Assembly (NCBI RefSeq): GCF_947242115.1
Contig: NC_074719.1
Location: forward strand, 2,043,783 to 2,107,782
Origin: Biomphalaria glabrata
Lineage: Eukaryota > Mollusca > Gastropoda > Planorbidae
Reading direction: 5' to 3'
Length of the DNA: 64,000 bases
The translations under genes and the position numbers were made by a program. The stretch's first letter is position 1. Every line of letters starts with the position of its first letter. Of the stretch, positions 21,911 through 33,020 are shown piece after piece. The notes under the pieces are model-generated. The model searched no databases. It was not told the DNA's origin and saw only the letters and a list, made by a program, of their open reading frames with translations.

Positions 21911-22017
21911 CTGTCTTTCTTTCTGTACTGGAAACCACAGCGCAGTTCATCTCAGATATAAAGTTTAGGACTTATCAGAACTCTCCCACTTGATAACGAG
22001 AAAGAAGGACTACTCAC

Positions 22018-22144
22018 GCCATGCAGCTTGTAGAAAAGCATGTGTAGTTCTTTAGTACAAGCAGCATTCTCTTTCACTATATCATCAAGTGTTGAGATCT
22101 CATGCCAATCACAGTAAGGCTTTTGGAAATTGACTAGATGAATC
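22018..22144 (-). CDS. BAG1: BAG1-like co-chaperone, second recognised exon
   Basis: 127 bases: acceptor 'cattttgcag' at 22145, first base G completes the Lys codon left open by the exon at 23828, then 42 codons end in GGC before donor GTGAGT. The first residues finish the ubiquitin-like domain (GIKNGDK|IHLV, compare LGIQDGCRVMLIG in human BAG1), then 'LDDIVKENAACTKELHMLFY' begins the helical linker and BAG helix 1. Confidence 0.85.
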
Positions 22145-22159
22145 CTGCAAAATGAAGTC

Positions 22160-22770
22160 ATTTAAATGCAATGGTACATGTCGTGCGCAGCTATGGTATT
22201 TTTTTAATTATTTGTGTGTGTGTGTGTACTTTGCACTTTTTTTTTCCGCGCACTTATTGACATTGAACACAGTCGTTGTGTGGACGTTATTCTTCGGGAG
22301 CCTTTGGTCATATCGATTTTATTTATATATAGTAGATCGTTTGTTTGTTATAGTTCTGTGAGTAGCGGTTATTGAGTTTATATATATTTGTCTTTTCTTA
22401 GGGACTTTTGATTTTTTGCTTTCTTCTAGACTAATTAAATCGTCGAATAACAACAAGTTACAAGAGTGATGGTGTGGCAAGTTAGTGCCTGCTCTGATTT
22501 TCCGGTGAGACGCCTAATGATCGGTTGTACCTGTTGGTTGTGAGGCGTTCTGTCCCCATTTCAATTTTTTAAATAATCCCATATTTCATTAATTAATTAA
22601 ATTCGTTTCAGCGCTTAGCTTTGAAATATTACTTTGACTTCCCACTACTTTATGATCTCATAGAGTGTCATTACTTAACAGAAGTAGTGCTAATACATTG
22701 TGGCTTTAAACGCTAGAAATAGTTGGAGTTGATTTGACAAATATGACTTTATACTGAAATTTGATTTGTT
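22160..22770. other. BAG1 intron 1, nothing recognised
   Basis: Contains a short GT microsatellite near 22208-22224. No coding or transposon feature supported. Confidence 0.4.
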
Positions 22771-22773
22771 TTG

Positions 22774-22985
22774 TAGGCGAGTTCTTTATAGGAGTGGTAA
22801 AGCGCTTGGCTTCCGGGTTTGAATCCTGGTAAAAACTGGGATTTTTAATTATGAGATCTTTATGGATCTTTCTGAGTTCTCCCAGCTCTAATGGATACCT
22901 GACATTAGTTGGGTTAAGTTACGGCGGTTGGTCATTGTGCTGGCCTAATGACACCCTCGTTAACCGTGGGTCACAGAAACAATAT
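22774..22985 (+). mobile_element. SINE family 2, nearly full length
   Basis: tRNA-like head (A-box region 'agtggtaaagcgcttggc', B-box 'gggtttgaatcctgg'), then the body with 'ctaatggatacctgacatta', 'gtgctggcctaatgacac' and 'cgttaaccgtgggtcaca'. The same family is at 35628-35880 (minus), 5590-5735 and 54695-55060. Confidence 0.8.
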
Positions 22986-23165
22986 CACCAACCACTCTCA
23001 TAAATCATGCTTACCGACAATTCTATTGGTCCAGACAGAGAGCTTATTAACACTGGTACTACATTTAAAGGTATTATTATCAACACACACATACACCAAC
23101 ACATCGACCAGCCTCGCTCCCTAAAATGACCAATGTTCGCTTTTAAACTTCTCTTCTCCTGACCA

Positions 23166-23250
23166 GAGGCGAACTGGGTCTCAAAATTGGTCCTTGGCAA
23201 TACCATACATTGTTACAGTTTGATAATGCATCGAAAACTGAGCACATCTA
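23166..23250 (+). mobile_element. hAT-like MITE, left-end fragment
   Basis: Diverged copy of the left end of the element at 4374-5389: CAGAGGCGAACTGGGT, then 'gtttgataatgcatcgaaaa' in the same order. Confidence 0.7.
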
Positions 23251-23827
23251 TTCATAATCTCGTGTCTGGATATTTAGGCACCCGGAAATTTAGGTACCGG
23301 ATAATTAGGCACTTTTTGACAAAGCGGAAAATTAGGCACTTTTTTGGACCTTGAGTGTACATGGTTGAGTGAACAGCAGTGTGTCAGGACTGTGTGTAAA
23401 AGGAAGTCAGTTTTAGAGAACAAGTGGCTGGAGTAAAGAACAGAAATAGAGACTAATAAAATCATTGTGTTTATTGAAGCTCATGTTGGTTTAGTGTGTC
23501 TATTACAATTACAAAAGATTTGCTAGACAATCGCATGCATTACACTGTAATGTTTGACATCTTTTGTAAATGCAAATACATAACCAATCACAACGATAAC
23601 TGGTGCTCCTTTTAAAAAAGATTATACTTAACATATTTTAATGCGTCTAAGGGGCCTTACTGTAATGTCAAGAGGTTCATTCAACTCGGGGCTATAAACT
23701 ACTATAAAGCCAGTCCTACCCTGCTCATTCAGTCGTAACGACTATGTTTCATCTCGTAGAGCACCTCTTCATGTGACTGCTGAAAACTTAAAAACACCAC
23801 AAAAAAAAAAAAAAAAAAAAAACTTAC

Positions 23828-24085
23828 TTATCCCCATTCTTGATGCCCATATCTCTCAGGGCCGGTGACCAGGGGCCCATGTCCGGGTTCTCCCAGGTTA
23901 AATCCTTGTAGTAATACTTCTGGTCCCGAGGGCGGAGTCCAGTTTCACACGTGATCTTCTCCGCAAGGTGGCGCATGCTGATGCGGTCGCCATTCTCGTT
24001 CTCCGCCAACTTGAGGCAGACTGGAAACTGCCGCCTTCCATGGACGATGGTCAACTTCAGGGGCGGCTCATCGAGCACTAGTTTT
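23828..24085 (-). CDS. BAG1: BAG1-like co-chaperone, ubiquitin-like domain exon
   Basis: 258 bases from acceptor 'cattcgacccag' (24086-24087) to donor AA|GTAAGT (23827). Its first base completes a codon from an upstream exon that I could not find, so the N-terminus is missing. 'LKLTIVHGRRQFPVCLKL' is strand 1-2 of a ubiquitin fold, 'ISMRHLAEKITCETGLRP' the helix, and 'DQKYYYKDLTW...ALRDMGIKNGDK' the rest. In BAG1 proteins this domain links the chaperone to the proteasome. Spacing to the BAG exons, shared strand and three in-phase junctions argue for one gene. Upstream (24110-24560) is a satellite built partly from this exon's own acceptor region. Confidence 0.85.
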
Positions 24086-24109
24086 CTGGGTCGAATGAAC
24101 TAAACATAC

Positions 24110-24560
24110 AAACAAAGGAACAACGGTCTAAGTCAAGTAGGGCCTTCTAGTTTACTGGGTTGACTGAACTAGCATACAAAAGATGGTCTAAGTCAGAAGA
24201 GTCTAAGTCAGGGGAGGTCTAAGTCAAGTAGGGCCTTCTAGTTTACTGGGTTGACAGAACTAGAATACAAAAGATGGTCTAAGTCAGGAGAGTCTAAGTC
24301 AGGGGAGGTCTAAGTCAAGTAGGGCCTTCTAGTTTACTGGGTTGACTGAACTAGAAAACAAAAGATGGTCTAAGTCAGGGGAGGTCTAAGTCAAGAAGGG
24401 CCTTCTAGTTTACTGGGTTGACTGAACTTGAATACAAACAATGGTCTAAGTCAGGGGAGGTCTAAGTCAAGTAGGGCCTTCTAGTTTACTGGGTTGACTG
24501 AACTAGAATACAAAAGATGGTCTAAGTCAGGGGAGGCTCGTCAAATAAGGCCAAGTAATT
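24110..24560. repeat. Tandem copies of the BAG1 exon's acceptor region
   Basis: Five to six units of about 75-100 bp contain 'ctagtttactgggttgac' and 'gtctaagtcaggggaggt'. The first block is a variant of the real intron-exon edge at 24079-24100 ('ctagttttctgggtcgaatg'), so the repeat began with duplication of that edge. On the minus strand each unit shows 'caacccag' followed by 'taaactag', an acceptor-like site. Confidence 0.8.
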
Positions 24561-24654
24561 TTCTTGGTCGAATGAACAGACATAAGCAATCAATAAAGAT
24601 TACTTTTTAAAAAAAGCTTACTGCTATTTATCTGAAAATGGCGGGGTTTAATAA

Positions 24655-25020
24655 GTACTAATAAACTAATTGATTAATTTTTGGATTGATTCGTGTATTG
24701 TCACCGACTCTGAATAATTCTGCAAAATTTCAACTTGATCCGAGAATAGGAAGTGGGTGAAGAGACGTGTCAAAGCGTAATAATGGTATTAAATCCATAT
24801 ATACATCCATTTCTCTCTGACTTATTCCCCTTATATCATTTTCAAACAAAATAATTAATTACCAATAATTAATGTACTGATTATGAATTCTTTTGATTGA
24901 TTTATGCATTGCCGTGTTCAATAAATAATTATGCAAAGTTTCAACTTGATTCAAGAATGGGAAATGGGAGAAAAAAAAACATGTTCAAGCTTTTTACGAG
25001 ACAGACAGACAGACGGACAA
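24655..25020 (+). repeat. Dispersed repeat family A, two copies in a row
   Basis: Two successive copies with 'tttcaacttgatccgagaat' or its variant, and a final GACAGACAGACAGACGG run. Confidence 0.75.
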
Positions 25021-25101
25021 AAATCGTAGATCTACATAGTAACAGATGCTCATCAAGCAACAGTTTTTTTTAAGCAAATGGACTCTCCCTAAAACAAGAT
25101 G

Positions 25102-25267
25102 GATGCCTGGTCGTGTGGCGTACGCTCATTTTTATTATAGTCTCGATGGTCGCGGGTTTGAACCCTGACAGCCATTCCCTCTCCCCCCCCCCCCGGGCCG
25201 TACCGAGGGAGATTTAGGCAAAGATGTGATAATCTTCTATCCTGAAGGAACATCCGAACCAAAAGTT
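25102..25267 (+). mobile_element. SINE family 1, diverged copy
   Basis: Head 'tgcctggtcgtgtggc', B-box 'gggtttgaaccctg', end 'ctgaaggaacatccga'. The body is altered by a C-run. Confidence 0.7.
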
Positions 25268-25379
25268 AAACAAAAGAAACACGATGGTTTCAGCTTTAAT
25301 GGCAGTTCGAAATGAAACATTTACAAAATGGAGAATTGAAATAATAAATAAAAAGAAACACTAATTGGTCAGCAGGTAA

Positions 25380-25505
25380 AGATTGTTTTCTTCTAAAGCC
25401 TACGTGATGGATGTTCCTTTAGAAAATAAAGGTCATCACATCCTTGCCCAAGCCTTCTTCAGCACGGCAGGATTTGAACTCTGGACCAACGTGACCACAG
25501 ATCGA
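25380..25505 (-). mobile_element. tRNA-derived SINE-like fragment (possible)
   Basis: 'atggatgttcctttagaa' and 'ggatttgaactctggacc' resemble SINE family 1 blocks on the minus strand, heavily diverged. A hAT-like end (ctcgctacgccactg) follows at 25550-25565. Confidence 0.4.
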
Positions 25506-25565
25506 AGAGCCCCTAAAAAAGGTCAAGCCCCTCCCAGACCACCAAACCCCTCGCTACGCCACTGC

Positions 25566-26270
25566 TCAGTGTGCTATGGTCCAATCTCTTTTGTGGACCA
25601 GTGGGGGCTGGGGTGTCTGGGAAAAGGTTTTCCATGCTGTTCTAGGACCAACTGAAGAGTTGTTTTTTTGTTCGAAATTGAGATAGCGATTGATTTGGTT
25701 AGTTAACACAGCTCTCATCGAGTCGGGTGCCGAACTCAAGCCTCCAAGCGGTGTAAGCCTCTCGACCACTTTTAGGCTGTGTCTTCTGCAGGTAAATCTA
25801 AACGGAGGTGACACTCAAATAACCAAATCAATGAAAGGTGAAAGGTCAACAATGCAGAAAATACTCGACGCTGATGAACAATGTCGAATAAGAAGCTGAA
25901 TATGACATGAAGGGAACCATCGAATGTCGCTAAGTTAAATATCTACTCCAGAAACTAAAACCGACCTCTCTCTAAAGCTGCCAAGAGTAGTCTGTGTTTA
26001 CTTTCGTTACACTTTAAATCCCAGTCTTGTTTTTTTAATAGTCACATGTCGCTAACGTCAAAACTTTCCTTTTGATGAAACAAATAACTTTTCGCGCCAA
26101 ATTCCCAATCGTGTCCTAACATCTAATAATTATTTATTTCATATACTAACTTGACCTGACAAAGAACCAGGCTTTTAAATATAGCAATGTCAGGATACAT
26201 CTATAGCACTGATAATTGTTAATCGGTTATATGTGAAGCTATATTATCTATTCATCTATCATTCCGGGCT
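25566..26270. other. Intergenic stretch, no gene seen
   Basis: About 25695-25775 has a tRNA-like look ('gggtgccgaactcaagcc') but no cloverleaf could be drawn. The rest is unremarkable. Confidence 0.35.
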
Positions 26271-26274
26271 CACA

Positions 26275-26560
26275 TAGGTCTCACCAGCCACATGAGGAGG
26301 CATAAAACCCCAGTGCAAAGCCCTCAGCCCCCTGGATGACAAAGTGGTCATCATCGAACCACGATGGACGAACTATATATCTGTCTGACACACAATTGAG
26401 ACCAAATAAAAAATCCTCTGCCGAGGACAGACTAATTACGGACAATGGTTATGTCTGCGCTAGTAGTAGCAAAATATGTAGGTCGCAGATGGGGCTTCGT
26501 AGCCACGTGAAATACCGCAAATTATTCTTCGGGCTCGGAGACAAGCCTTAAAACTGTCTG
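26275..26560 (+). mobile_element. LINE C-terminal zinc-finger fragment
   Basis: The plus strand encodes 'HIGLTSHMRRHKTP' and then, after a gap, 'NGYVCASSSKICRSQMGLRS' followed by HVKYRK, worn forms of the Cys/His knuckle that ends many LINE proteins (compare 27510-27605 and 47560-47640). Confidence 0.55.
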
Positions 26561-26687
26561 ACGAGAGAAAAAGACTTAATAAAGTTTAGACTAAACATTT
26601 ATGTTTGTTTTACATCATTCTTTACAATTGAAGTTATATCAGAGACGTTACGTCAACAAAAAAAAAAGAAGATAATTACGTCATAAG

Positions 26688-26999
26688 CATTCATCTTCTT
26701 ATCTTATATAATACAGACGTTACCTCAAAAAAGAAGATGATTACGTCCTACGCGCGTTTCTAGGTCAATATTGTCATGCATGTTAACCAATGACTTAAAT
26801 TCTGCCAAGTCACTGGTTTTCCTGGCTAGCTCAGACAACCCATTCCATGCTCTAATAGCACTAGGGAAGAAGGAGCATTTGTACAAATTTGTCCTAGCAT
26901 ATGGGACGAGGAATGTGCCTTTATCTTTGTGTCTTTCTGGGTATTTTTATTAGGTTTTGTTTTTGTATTTAAAGATTATGATTCAGTGTTTTATGTATC
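26688..26999 (-). mobile_element. CR1-like LINE, 3' fragment
   Basis: 3' tail, UTR and the last coding blocks as in 13141-14290, 5' truncated in the 'LNHN' region. Confidence 0.85.
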
Positions 27000-27500
27000 T
27001 ATCTAGATCTAGACTAAAAGAAGTCAATTAAAAAGCATACGATTATGAATACTGGATCTAGAATCTAGGTGATAATCATGATCAAATAAAATCTAATAGT
27101 TTTGTTCTGTTATGACTTATCCGGTCTAGTTTAACTGTAACAATAAAATGAAAGCGTGAGTATTCATTAATCTTGCCTACCTGAGTGTGCTCTGAAGTCA
27201 GGGACGGGAGTTTGATGATGCTACGGTTGACCGCATTGGCCATATTTGACAACATTTCTGCGACACTATTTTACAGCTGTTTTCAATGCTTTTTTTTTTT
27301 GGGCAGACTCACAAGCCGCATCAAAATACTTCCGTTCAAATGTAGCTCCATTTTTGATTGCGTTCTGTGTATAAAAAGTATGCCTTTGCACATCATTATA
27401 ATCCAAAATGAGCCGGGCTAAATTCACAATTACCCGTCTGTTGGGGCAACACATATAATCTGACGACCCGTCTCTCCTTTCCTGCCTTTTTCTTAAAGCT
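27000..27500. other. Intergenic stretch, nothing recognised
   Basis: AT-rich, several 'tctagatct' words, no coding support. Confidence 0.4.
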
Positions 27501-28410
27501 TATCTTCTAGTCCGAAGATTAATGAGGAATGCAGTATTTTCCGTGGCTACGCAGTCCCAGCTGCGACCTACATTCTTAACCACATCCAGCGCAGACATAA
27601 CCAGTGATCGATTTAGATTTTCTTTTCGCTGTCTGCGCCTGTCCTCGGCAGTTGCATTTCTTTTGGTCTCAAATGTGTTTTCCGCAGCCTTTGTACATGA
27701 CTTTCAGCCGTCTTGTTCCGAGGCCGCAGTTGAGTATCTTTTGGTCTCAAATGTGTTTTCCGCAGCCTTTGTATGTGACTTTCAGCCGTCTTGTTCCGAG
27801 GGCGCAGTTGAGTATCTTTTGGTCTCAAATGTGTTTTCCGCAGCCTTTGTACACGACTTTCAGCCGTCTTGTTCCGACGCCGCAGTTGAGTTTCTTTTAG
27901 TCTCAAATGTGTTTTCCGCAGCCTTTGTATGTGACTTTCAGCCGTCTTGTTCCGAGGGCGCCTGCAGGCTGTTGCAGCCAGCCGCTCTCTTCTATGTCAG
28001 TTGAAGCAAGTTGGCGCCTAAGCTGGTCTTTAACTCTTTCTCTCCGTAATTATTTACCACATTCTGGTGGAATCAACGCTGGTATCGTCAGTTAGGAGAG
28101 GAGTTAAAGCGTTTTCCTGGGGCACCTCTGATACGTTGACCACCTTTCAGCTCACCGAAAAAGGACTTTTTGGAATACGTTCGTCCTCCACACGGGAAAC
28201 GTGCGATGCCCAGCGTAGCTGTTAGACCATAAAAAGTCAGGATAAGAGTATCTTTCATAGACAGGCCCGTCCATTCCTTAATGTCGTTTACCCATCGCTT
28301 CCTCTTTCTGCCTCTCTTTCTTTACCCTGGTGCTGCTCGCTGCAGGAACGTTTTTGCTATCTCCGAGAATCTTGTTAGATGGCTGTACAGTCTTGCGATT
28401 TTTGAAGACA
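27500..28410 (-). mobile_element. LINE 3' coding end with an in-frame 78-bp repeat
   Basis: On the minus strand, blocks typical of a LINE reverse transcriptase C-terminus follow in order: an Arg-rich piece (KKERQKKRWVNDIKEWTG), 'SKKSFFGELKGGQRIRGAPG', a piece like DQLRRQLASTDIEESGW, an Arg-rich linker, and a zinc knuckle (GYVCAGC, with ECRSQLGLRSHGKYC after a stop). The linker is expanded into four 78-bp units (26 codons, 'RLRKTHLRPKDTQLRPR') at about 27660-27970. A TTAA MITE has landed inside at 28034-28103. Stops and frame changes make it a dead copy. Confidence 0.65.
28034..28103. mobile_element. 70-bp MITE flanked by TTAA
   Basis: Ends CTCTTTCTCTCC and GGAGAGGAG, flanked by TTAA at 28030-28033 and 28104-28107, as expected for piggyBac-type insertion. 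A near-identical copy lies at 38031-38103. Confidence 0.8.
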
Positions 28411-28644
28411 TCAAAAAAAAAAAAAAAAAAGGGGGAAATAATTGAGAACTGTAGAGGGAGAGAGTAAACACAGTTGCTGGCCCTTAACTGTTCACCATCA
28501 TGTCTCTGGTATTTGTGTGTTTTTTTTTTTTTTTCTAGAGAAATATGCCTGCTTCATTGATTACGTCTTTCGAGTATTCTTTGAAGTCAAATTGAACTCA
28601 TTGTTTTTCTGCAGGACGCTGGCATGACGTCTGTATTTTATAAG

Positions 28645-29094
28645 CAGGGCCGGCCTTAAGCCACTGCAACCTATGCGACCGCAGTAAGCCCCGCACTTTC
28701 ATAGGCCCCGCTCTAATAGTAGGTGTAAATTATTAAATTAAACAATTTTAATTTAAATATAATATTACAGGGTTTCCGCGGCCTCCTGATTTTTCAGGGC
28801 CTCCTCGAAATTTCCTGAAATTGCAAAGTATACACGAAAAAGTCCTTGAAATCTCCTGAAATTATTAAAATCTTCTGAAAAATAGACAAAATTGTCATTT
28901 TGGGGTGCCAATCGTACTAGCGATTAAAAAAAAAAAGCGGCATTGTCCGCTTTCATTTAATACTAATGTATTGCAAAGACGAATGTATTTTCTAATACAA
29001 AATCTAAATTTTGAAATTATCCTTATCCCTACCCAGACAGGGCCCCGCGCAATCCGTTTCGCATAGGGCCCCGCAATTGTTAGGACCGGCCCTG
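28645..29094. mobile_element. hAT-like non-autonomous element with perfect 8-bp duplication
   Basis: 450 bp with inverted ends CAGGGCCGGCCTTAA and CAGGGCCGGTCCTAA, flanked by identical octamers tttataag at 28637-28644 and 29095-29102. The target is a TAAGATAAGA tail of CR1-like LINE type, which continues on the right. No coding capacity. Confidence 0.9.
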
Positions 29095-29445
29095 TTTATA
29101 AGATAAGATAAGATGACATGTAATGGATGATCCGTTCCGTACCACATCCAAGAGTTAATTATTCACACACTGGGAAATTAATTAAACATCAAATAAGCTT
29201 CCTATCACACTCAGGCCTTTAGAAGTGTAACACGCTGAATGTGTAATGCTGTAAAATGCGTGGGTTCGTGTGTCCACTTAGCACGCAACGAACATGAACA
29301 GTAAACAAAGTCGATCTTGAGCAGACAATAAGACGTTCATTCAATAATAATAATAATGTAGGCCTACTGCACTTCTAGTCGTTTCACCAAAATATCAAAT
29401 TGCAATATAACTACTCTTGACAAGATGGCGGCTTTGTGTTTACAG

Positions 29446-29632
29446 ATGATTTGTACAAATGCTCCTTTTTCCCTAGTGTTATTAGAGCATGGAATGGGTT
29501 GCCTAAGCTAGCCAGGAAAACCAGTGAATTGGCAGAATTTAAGTCATTGGTTAATATGCATGACTGAATGCATGACGCGTAGGACGTAATCATCTTCTTT
29601 TTTGAAGTAACGTCTGTATTATATAAGAAGAC
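29446..29632 (+). mobile_element. CR1-like LINE, short 3' fragment
   Basis: Plus strand encodes 'AFFPSVIRAWNGLPKLA'-like wording and the family 3' UTR, ending in 'tattatataagaag'. Confidence 0.85.
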
Positions 29633-29639
29633 TAGCTCA

Positions 29640-30095
29640 AGTTTTATTTCAAACAATCCAAGGGCTATTTAAAAAGATGTCAATTCTAATTTATTGAATC
29701 ATACTTTCTCCATCTTTAGTGTTTTTAAACAATAATTTTCCAGAACACTTTCTTGGACGTTCAGTCTTGCTACTTATTAGCAATACAATCTCCAGGTTAG
29801 TTGGTGGGTGGGGTAGAAGAAAACAACTAATAAATTCAATTTAGTTTTGGGAAGTTTCATTGCTACATAAACGTGTACATTTGTAGAGAACAAAGTTCTC
29901 TCTCGAGAAAGTTTTTTCCGGAAAATTAATTACATGTATGTATGAAAAAAAGAAATATTTTTTTGGGCTTAATATTTGTAACATTTTTGTTGTATATATA
30001 GTTTTTCAAAACTCTATATTTAAAGACGCATACATTTTTTAATGAAAATATTCCAAAACAAATGTGAAATAAACATTAATAAGACGTAATTATAA
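29640..30095. other. AT-rich stretch, nothing recognised
   Basis: No repeat or coding region supported. Confidence 0.4.
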
Positions 30096-30099
30096 ATAA

Positions 30100-31557
30100 A
30101 CTAGACATATGTTACCCGCTACCCGCGGGTCTTTATTTGCGCATTACTGTCGATATAGTCACTGAGAGTGTACTGTAAACAATTAAACGAAATAATAATG
30201 TAATAAGTAAAGCGAATGTGTCAATGTAAAAATAGTGTGAATGAAGCTATCAAATCAGAATAGCTAATAGGCTTAAATCCATTTGTTCAAATTAAAACAT
30301 TTGCTTGTAGGCCTACATATATTTGATTAAAATTTGAGATGAATAGACTTAATTTTGTATTTCATGTGTTACAGTATAAAGTAGATCTTTAGGTAGACAT
30401 AGATCTAAATCTACACTAATCTAGAGTTAAAAATGGCTTTTATAGAGTTCATTCTGAGTTGCGAATGCGTGACCTTTTTTCATGAATGAATATAGGCCTA
30501 TCTCAACACGGCTTCGCAGCTTTATTTAGCGAACAGCGAACGAATGTATTAAAAATGCTTTAGAAAAACAAATTTGAATGTTAATTTGATTAAAATATGA
30601 AATGAATGGACAATAATTAGTATGTTTATGTGTTAAAGCATAAAACTATCTTTGCGAAAAGAAGTTTTATTATCTTAGAGTTCAATAAGAGTTTTAGACC
30701 TAGGCCTAGGATTATAGACTCAGTAGAGAGATGTGTTAATGTGTAACCATTTGGTAATGTCTAATGAAAGGATGTTCGCCAGACATTACCCGCGGCCTGC
30801 GGATCTAAGTTTGTGTTTACTAATCTAGTGGATTGGATTTAGATGTATGTTAAACTTAACTAATGATCCGTTCAAGTTTTTTTCTCTTTCGCTACGAAAA
30901 TAAAATTAGGTTTGCGAAAATGGGATTAACGAAATGAATGGACTTAAATTAATATGTTTATGTGTTAAAGTATAAAACTATCTGTGCGAAGAGAAGTTTT
31001 ATCATCTTAGAGTTGAATTAGAGTTTTAGATCTAGGGATGGGATTATAAAGTAAACAATTAAACGAATTAATATTTAGTACGCGATTCATTACGGAATTG
31101 TCTAATGAAAGAATGTTCGTCAGGAAATCTGTAGTCACTGATATAAGGAACTAATTTATGTAAAAAATGCTTTTGAAACACAAAATTGAAGGTTAATTTT
31201 ATTATATAATGAAATCAATGGATCTTCTTTTGTATTTTCATGTGTCAAAGTAAAAAACTATCTGCGCAAAGTGTATTTCTTAAAATTAGATCTAGGTCTA
31301 AATCCTTTCTATCTTTTCTAATGTCAACATTGTAGACATGGCCTAGATCCATAAAATACTATAGCTGTAATAGAGTCGGACAACATTATTTTTTTTTTAG
31401 GGTCTTACGTTTGTTTTAGGGCTACAATACATACACTAAGGTCTAAGTTGGTACCCAAGAAACATTCCTGCCAAGTTTTATCAAGATTGGTCAAGCGGTT
31501 TTGATGTCTATAAGTAACATACATACATACACCACACATTCTACTTTATAATATAGG
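30100..31557 (+). repeat. Old composite dispersed repeat with internal copies
   Basis: Begins 'gacatatgttacccgctacc' and ends 'ctactttataatataggtaa', after 'caagattggtcaagcggttt' and CATACATACATA. This end type is common to dispersed non-autonomous elements in invertebrates. Three internal stretches repeat 'gaatgttcg', 'gtgttaaagtataaaactat' and 'cttagagtt' in the same order, so it is a worn multimer. Class undetermined. Confidence 0.55.
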
Positions 31558-31598
31558 TAACAGCAGTATCAACTATATCTAATATACTAAGTCCTCAG

Positions 31599-31629
<31 letters not shown>

Positions 31630-32165
31630 ACTTCTCTTATTTAATCACGTCCGCATCACAGAGGGTAATAATAAACCTTAATAATACGTATCCATCTCTA
31701 AGTACAGAAAACAACTATTAGAAATACGTGTACTGTCTCAAGTCCCACAAAGGAGTCTAAGTAATTCTCTCAACTCACTTACGGTTCCTACCGTCCGCAA
31801 CGGACAAAAAGATACTACTCTCTTCAAGTGACCAAAAGATAATTCTGACCAAAAGTCAATTTAGTCATTCCTACTTCCTGTTTCTATATCAGGAGTTTCA
31901 CGTGTCTTTTCACCCTCTTAACGCATCCACGTCCAGACCATATAATACTGTTGAGCAGTCAAGGTTGCTGAGAAGTTGTACATAGTTCATGATCAAATAC
32001 ACTGTTCATTGTAATATACCCGCTGGAGTTCATCAATTATAAAGCCATAGTCGCAGATATAGGAGCACTAGCGAGTGGCCCAAACAAGATCAGTTTTTCC
32101 TGTTCATTACAAAGAGCGAAGATCCAAAATTGTTCATAGTTAATGATTGTGTTGGACCTTTTTAG
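31558..32165. other. Stretch without a recognised feature
   Basis: Contains an AT dinucleotide run near 31602-31630 and a compositionally more balanced part at 31650-32110. No coding support. Confidence 0.4.
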
Positions 32166-33020
32166 TTCGTGATCAAATGTTTTTTAGCGGCCCCAGAAAA
32201 GGGGAAAAGACGCCATTTGTTTTGTGTGGCCTGTCCGTCCGTCCCGTTTAGATCTCAGAAACTAGAAGAGAAATTGAAAATCTGACATCATGATATTTTA
32301 GATCATTCAAAGTTCTGATGCAACGGCTACTTTTTTCTTTTCTGAAAGCGAATAATCTAATTTTTAAAATCAATTATGCAAGCAGTTTTTTCATAAAAAT
32401 ACACCATTTTAACTACTATTCACTAATTATAGTAACAAACACTGGAGACTTTTTTAGTAAGGGAGATAGCTGTTTACCTTTTTTTAAAAAACACATTTAT
32501 GTAAATGGTTTTAAATTTTTTTATCAAAAACTATATTTTTTTTACAATTGTATTGCTAAGTTATGTAAGTTCTGTCATACTAAATATTTACAGTTTAAAA
32601 AAAGTTAACTTTTAATTTTAAAGAGAAAAAATCTAATATGCATATAAGTGGAACATAATTTTAAACAACAATTAATAATTAGTTGTTTATATTATCGTGT
32701 GAATTGCAGTGCGGCACCATATATTCGAAACACTGAACTACAGAATGGGGAGAATTTTTTTTCTTGAGGCTTTGAATAAGAGAATAACTCTCTACAGAAC
32801 AATTTGATCAATTAAATAATCAGTATATGGCATAAGTCAGGCCAGGTTCACGGCTAATTTCACATTCACCCTGGACCGTTGGGGTACCACACAGGATCTG
32901 TCAACCTTCTTTCTTCTCTGTCATTTCAAACTGATATTCTTTCTGAAAATATTGGAACCTGCCTTTTTACCTGCCTGGGTGGACCACTTCGAGGGGGCCC
33001 ATTTTGAGTTTGTGTCTGTC
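32166..33020 (+). repeat. Dispersed repeat family B, copy 1
   Basis: Matches 62380-63330 in the opposite orientation along its whole length: 'ttagcggccccagaaaag' and the CGTCCGTC run at the left, 'gcaacggctactt' next, 'attatcgtgtgaattgc' in the middle, and 'ttgaggctttgaataagaga', 'gtcaggccaggttc' and 'gggtggaccacttc' at the right. It looks like a long non-coding transposon-derived repeat of about 850 bp. Confidence 0.75.

Noticed and set aside
21065-21961. Long open frames of Ser/Leu/Pro or Glu/Arg runs
   Set aside because: Pure GA/CT microsatellite; every frame is open by composition.
31650-32110. Possible long terminal repeat of a retroelement
   Set aside because: No matching second copy, terminal pair or coding part in the window.
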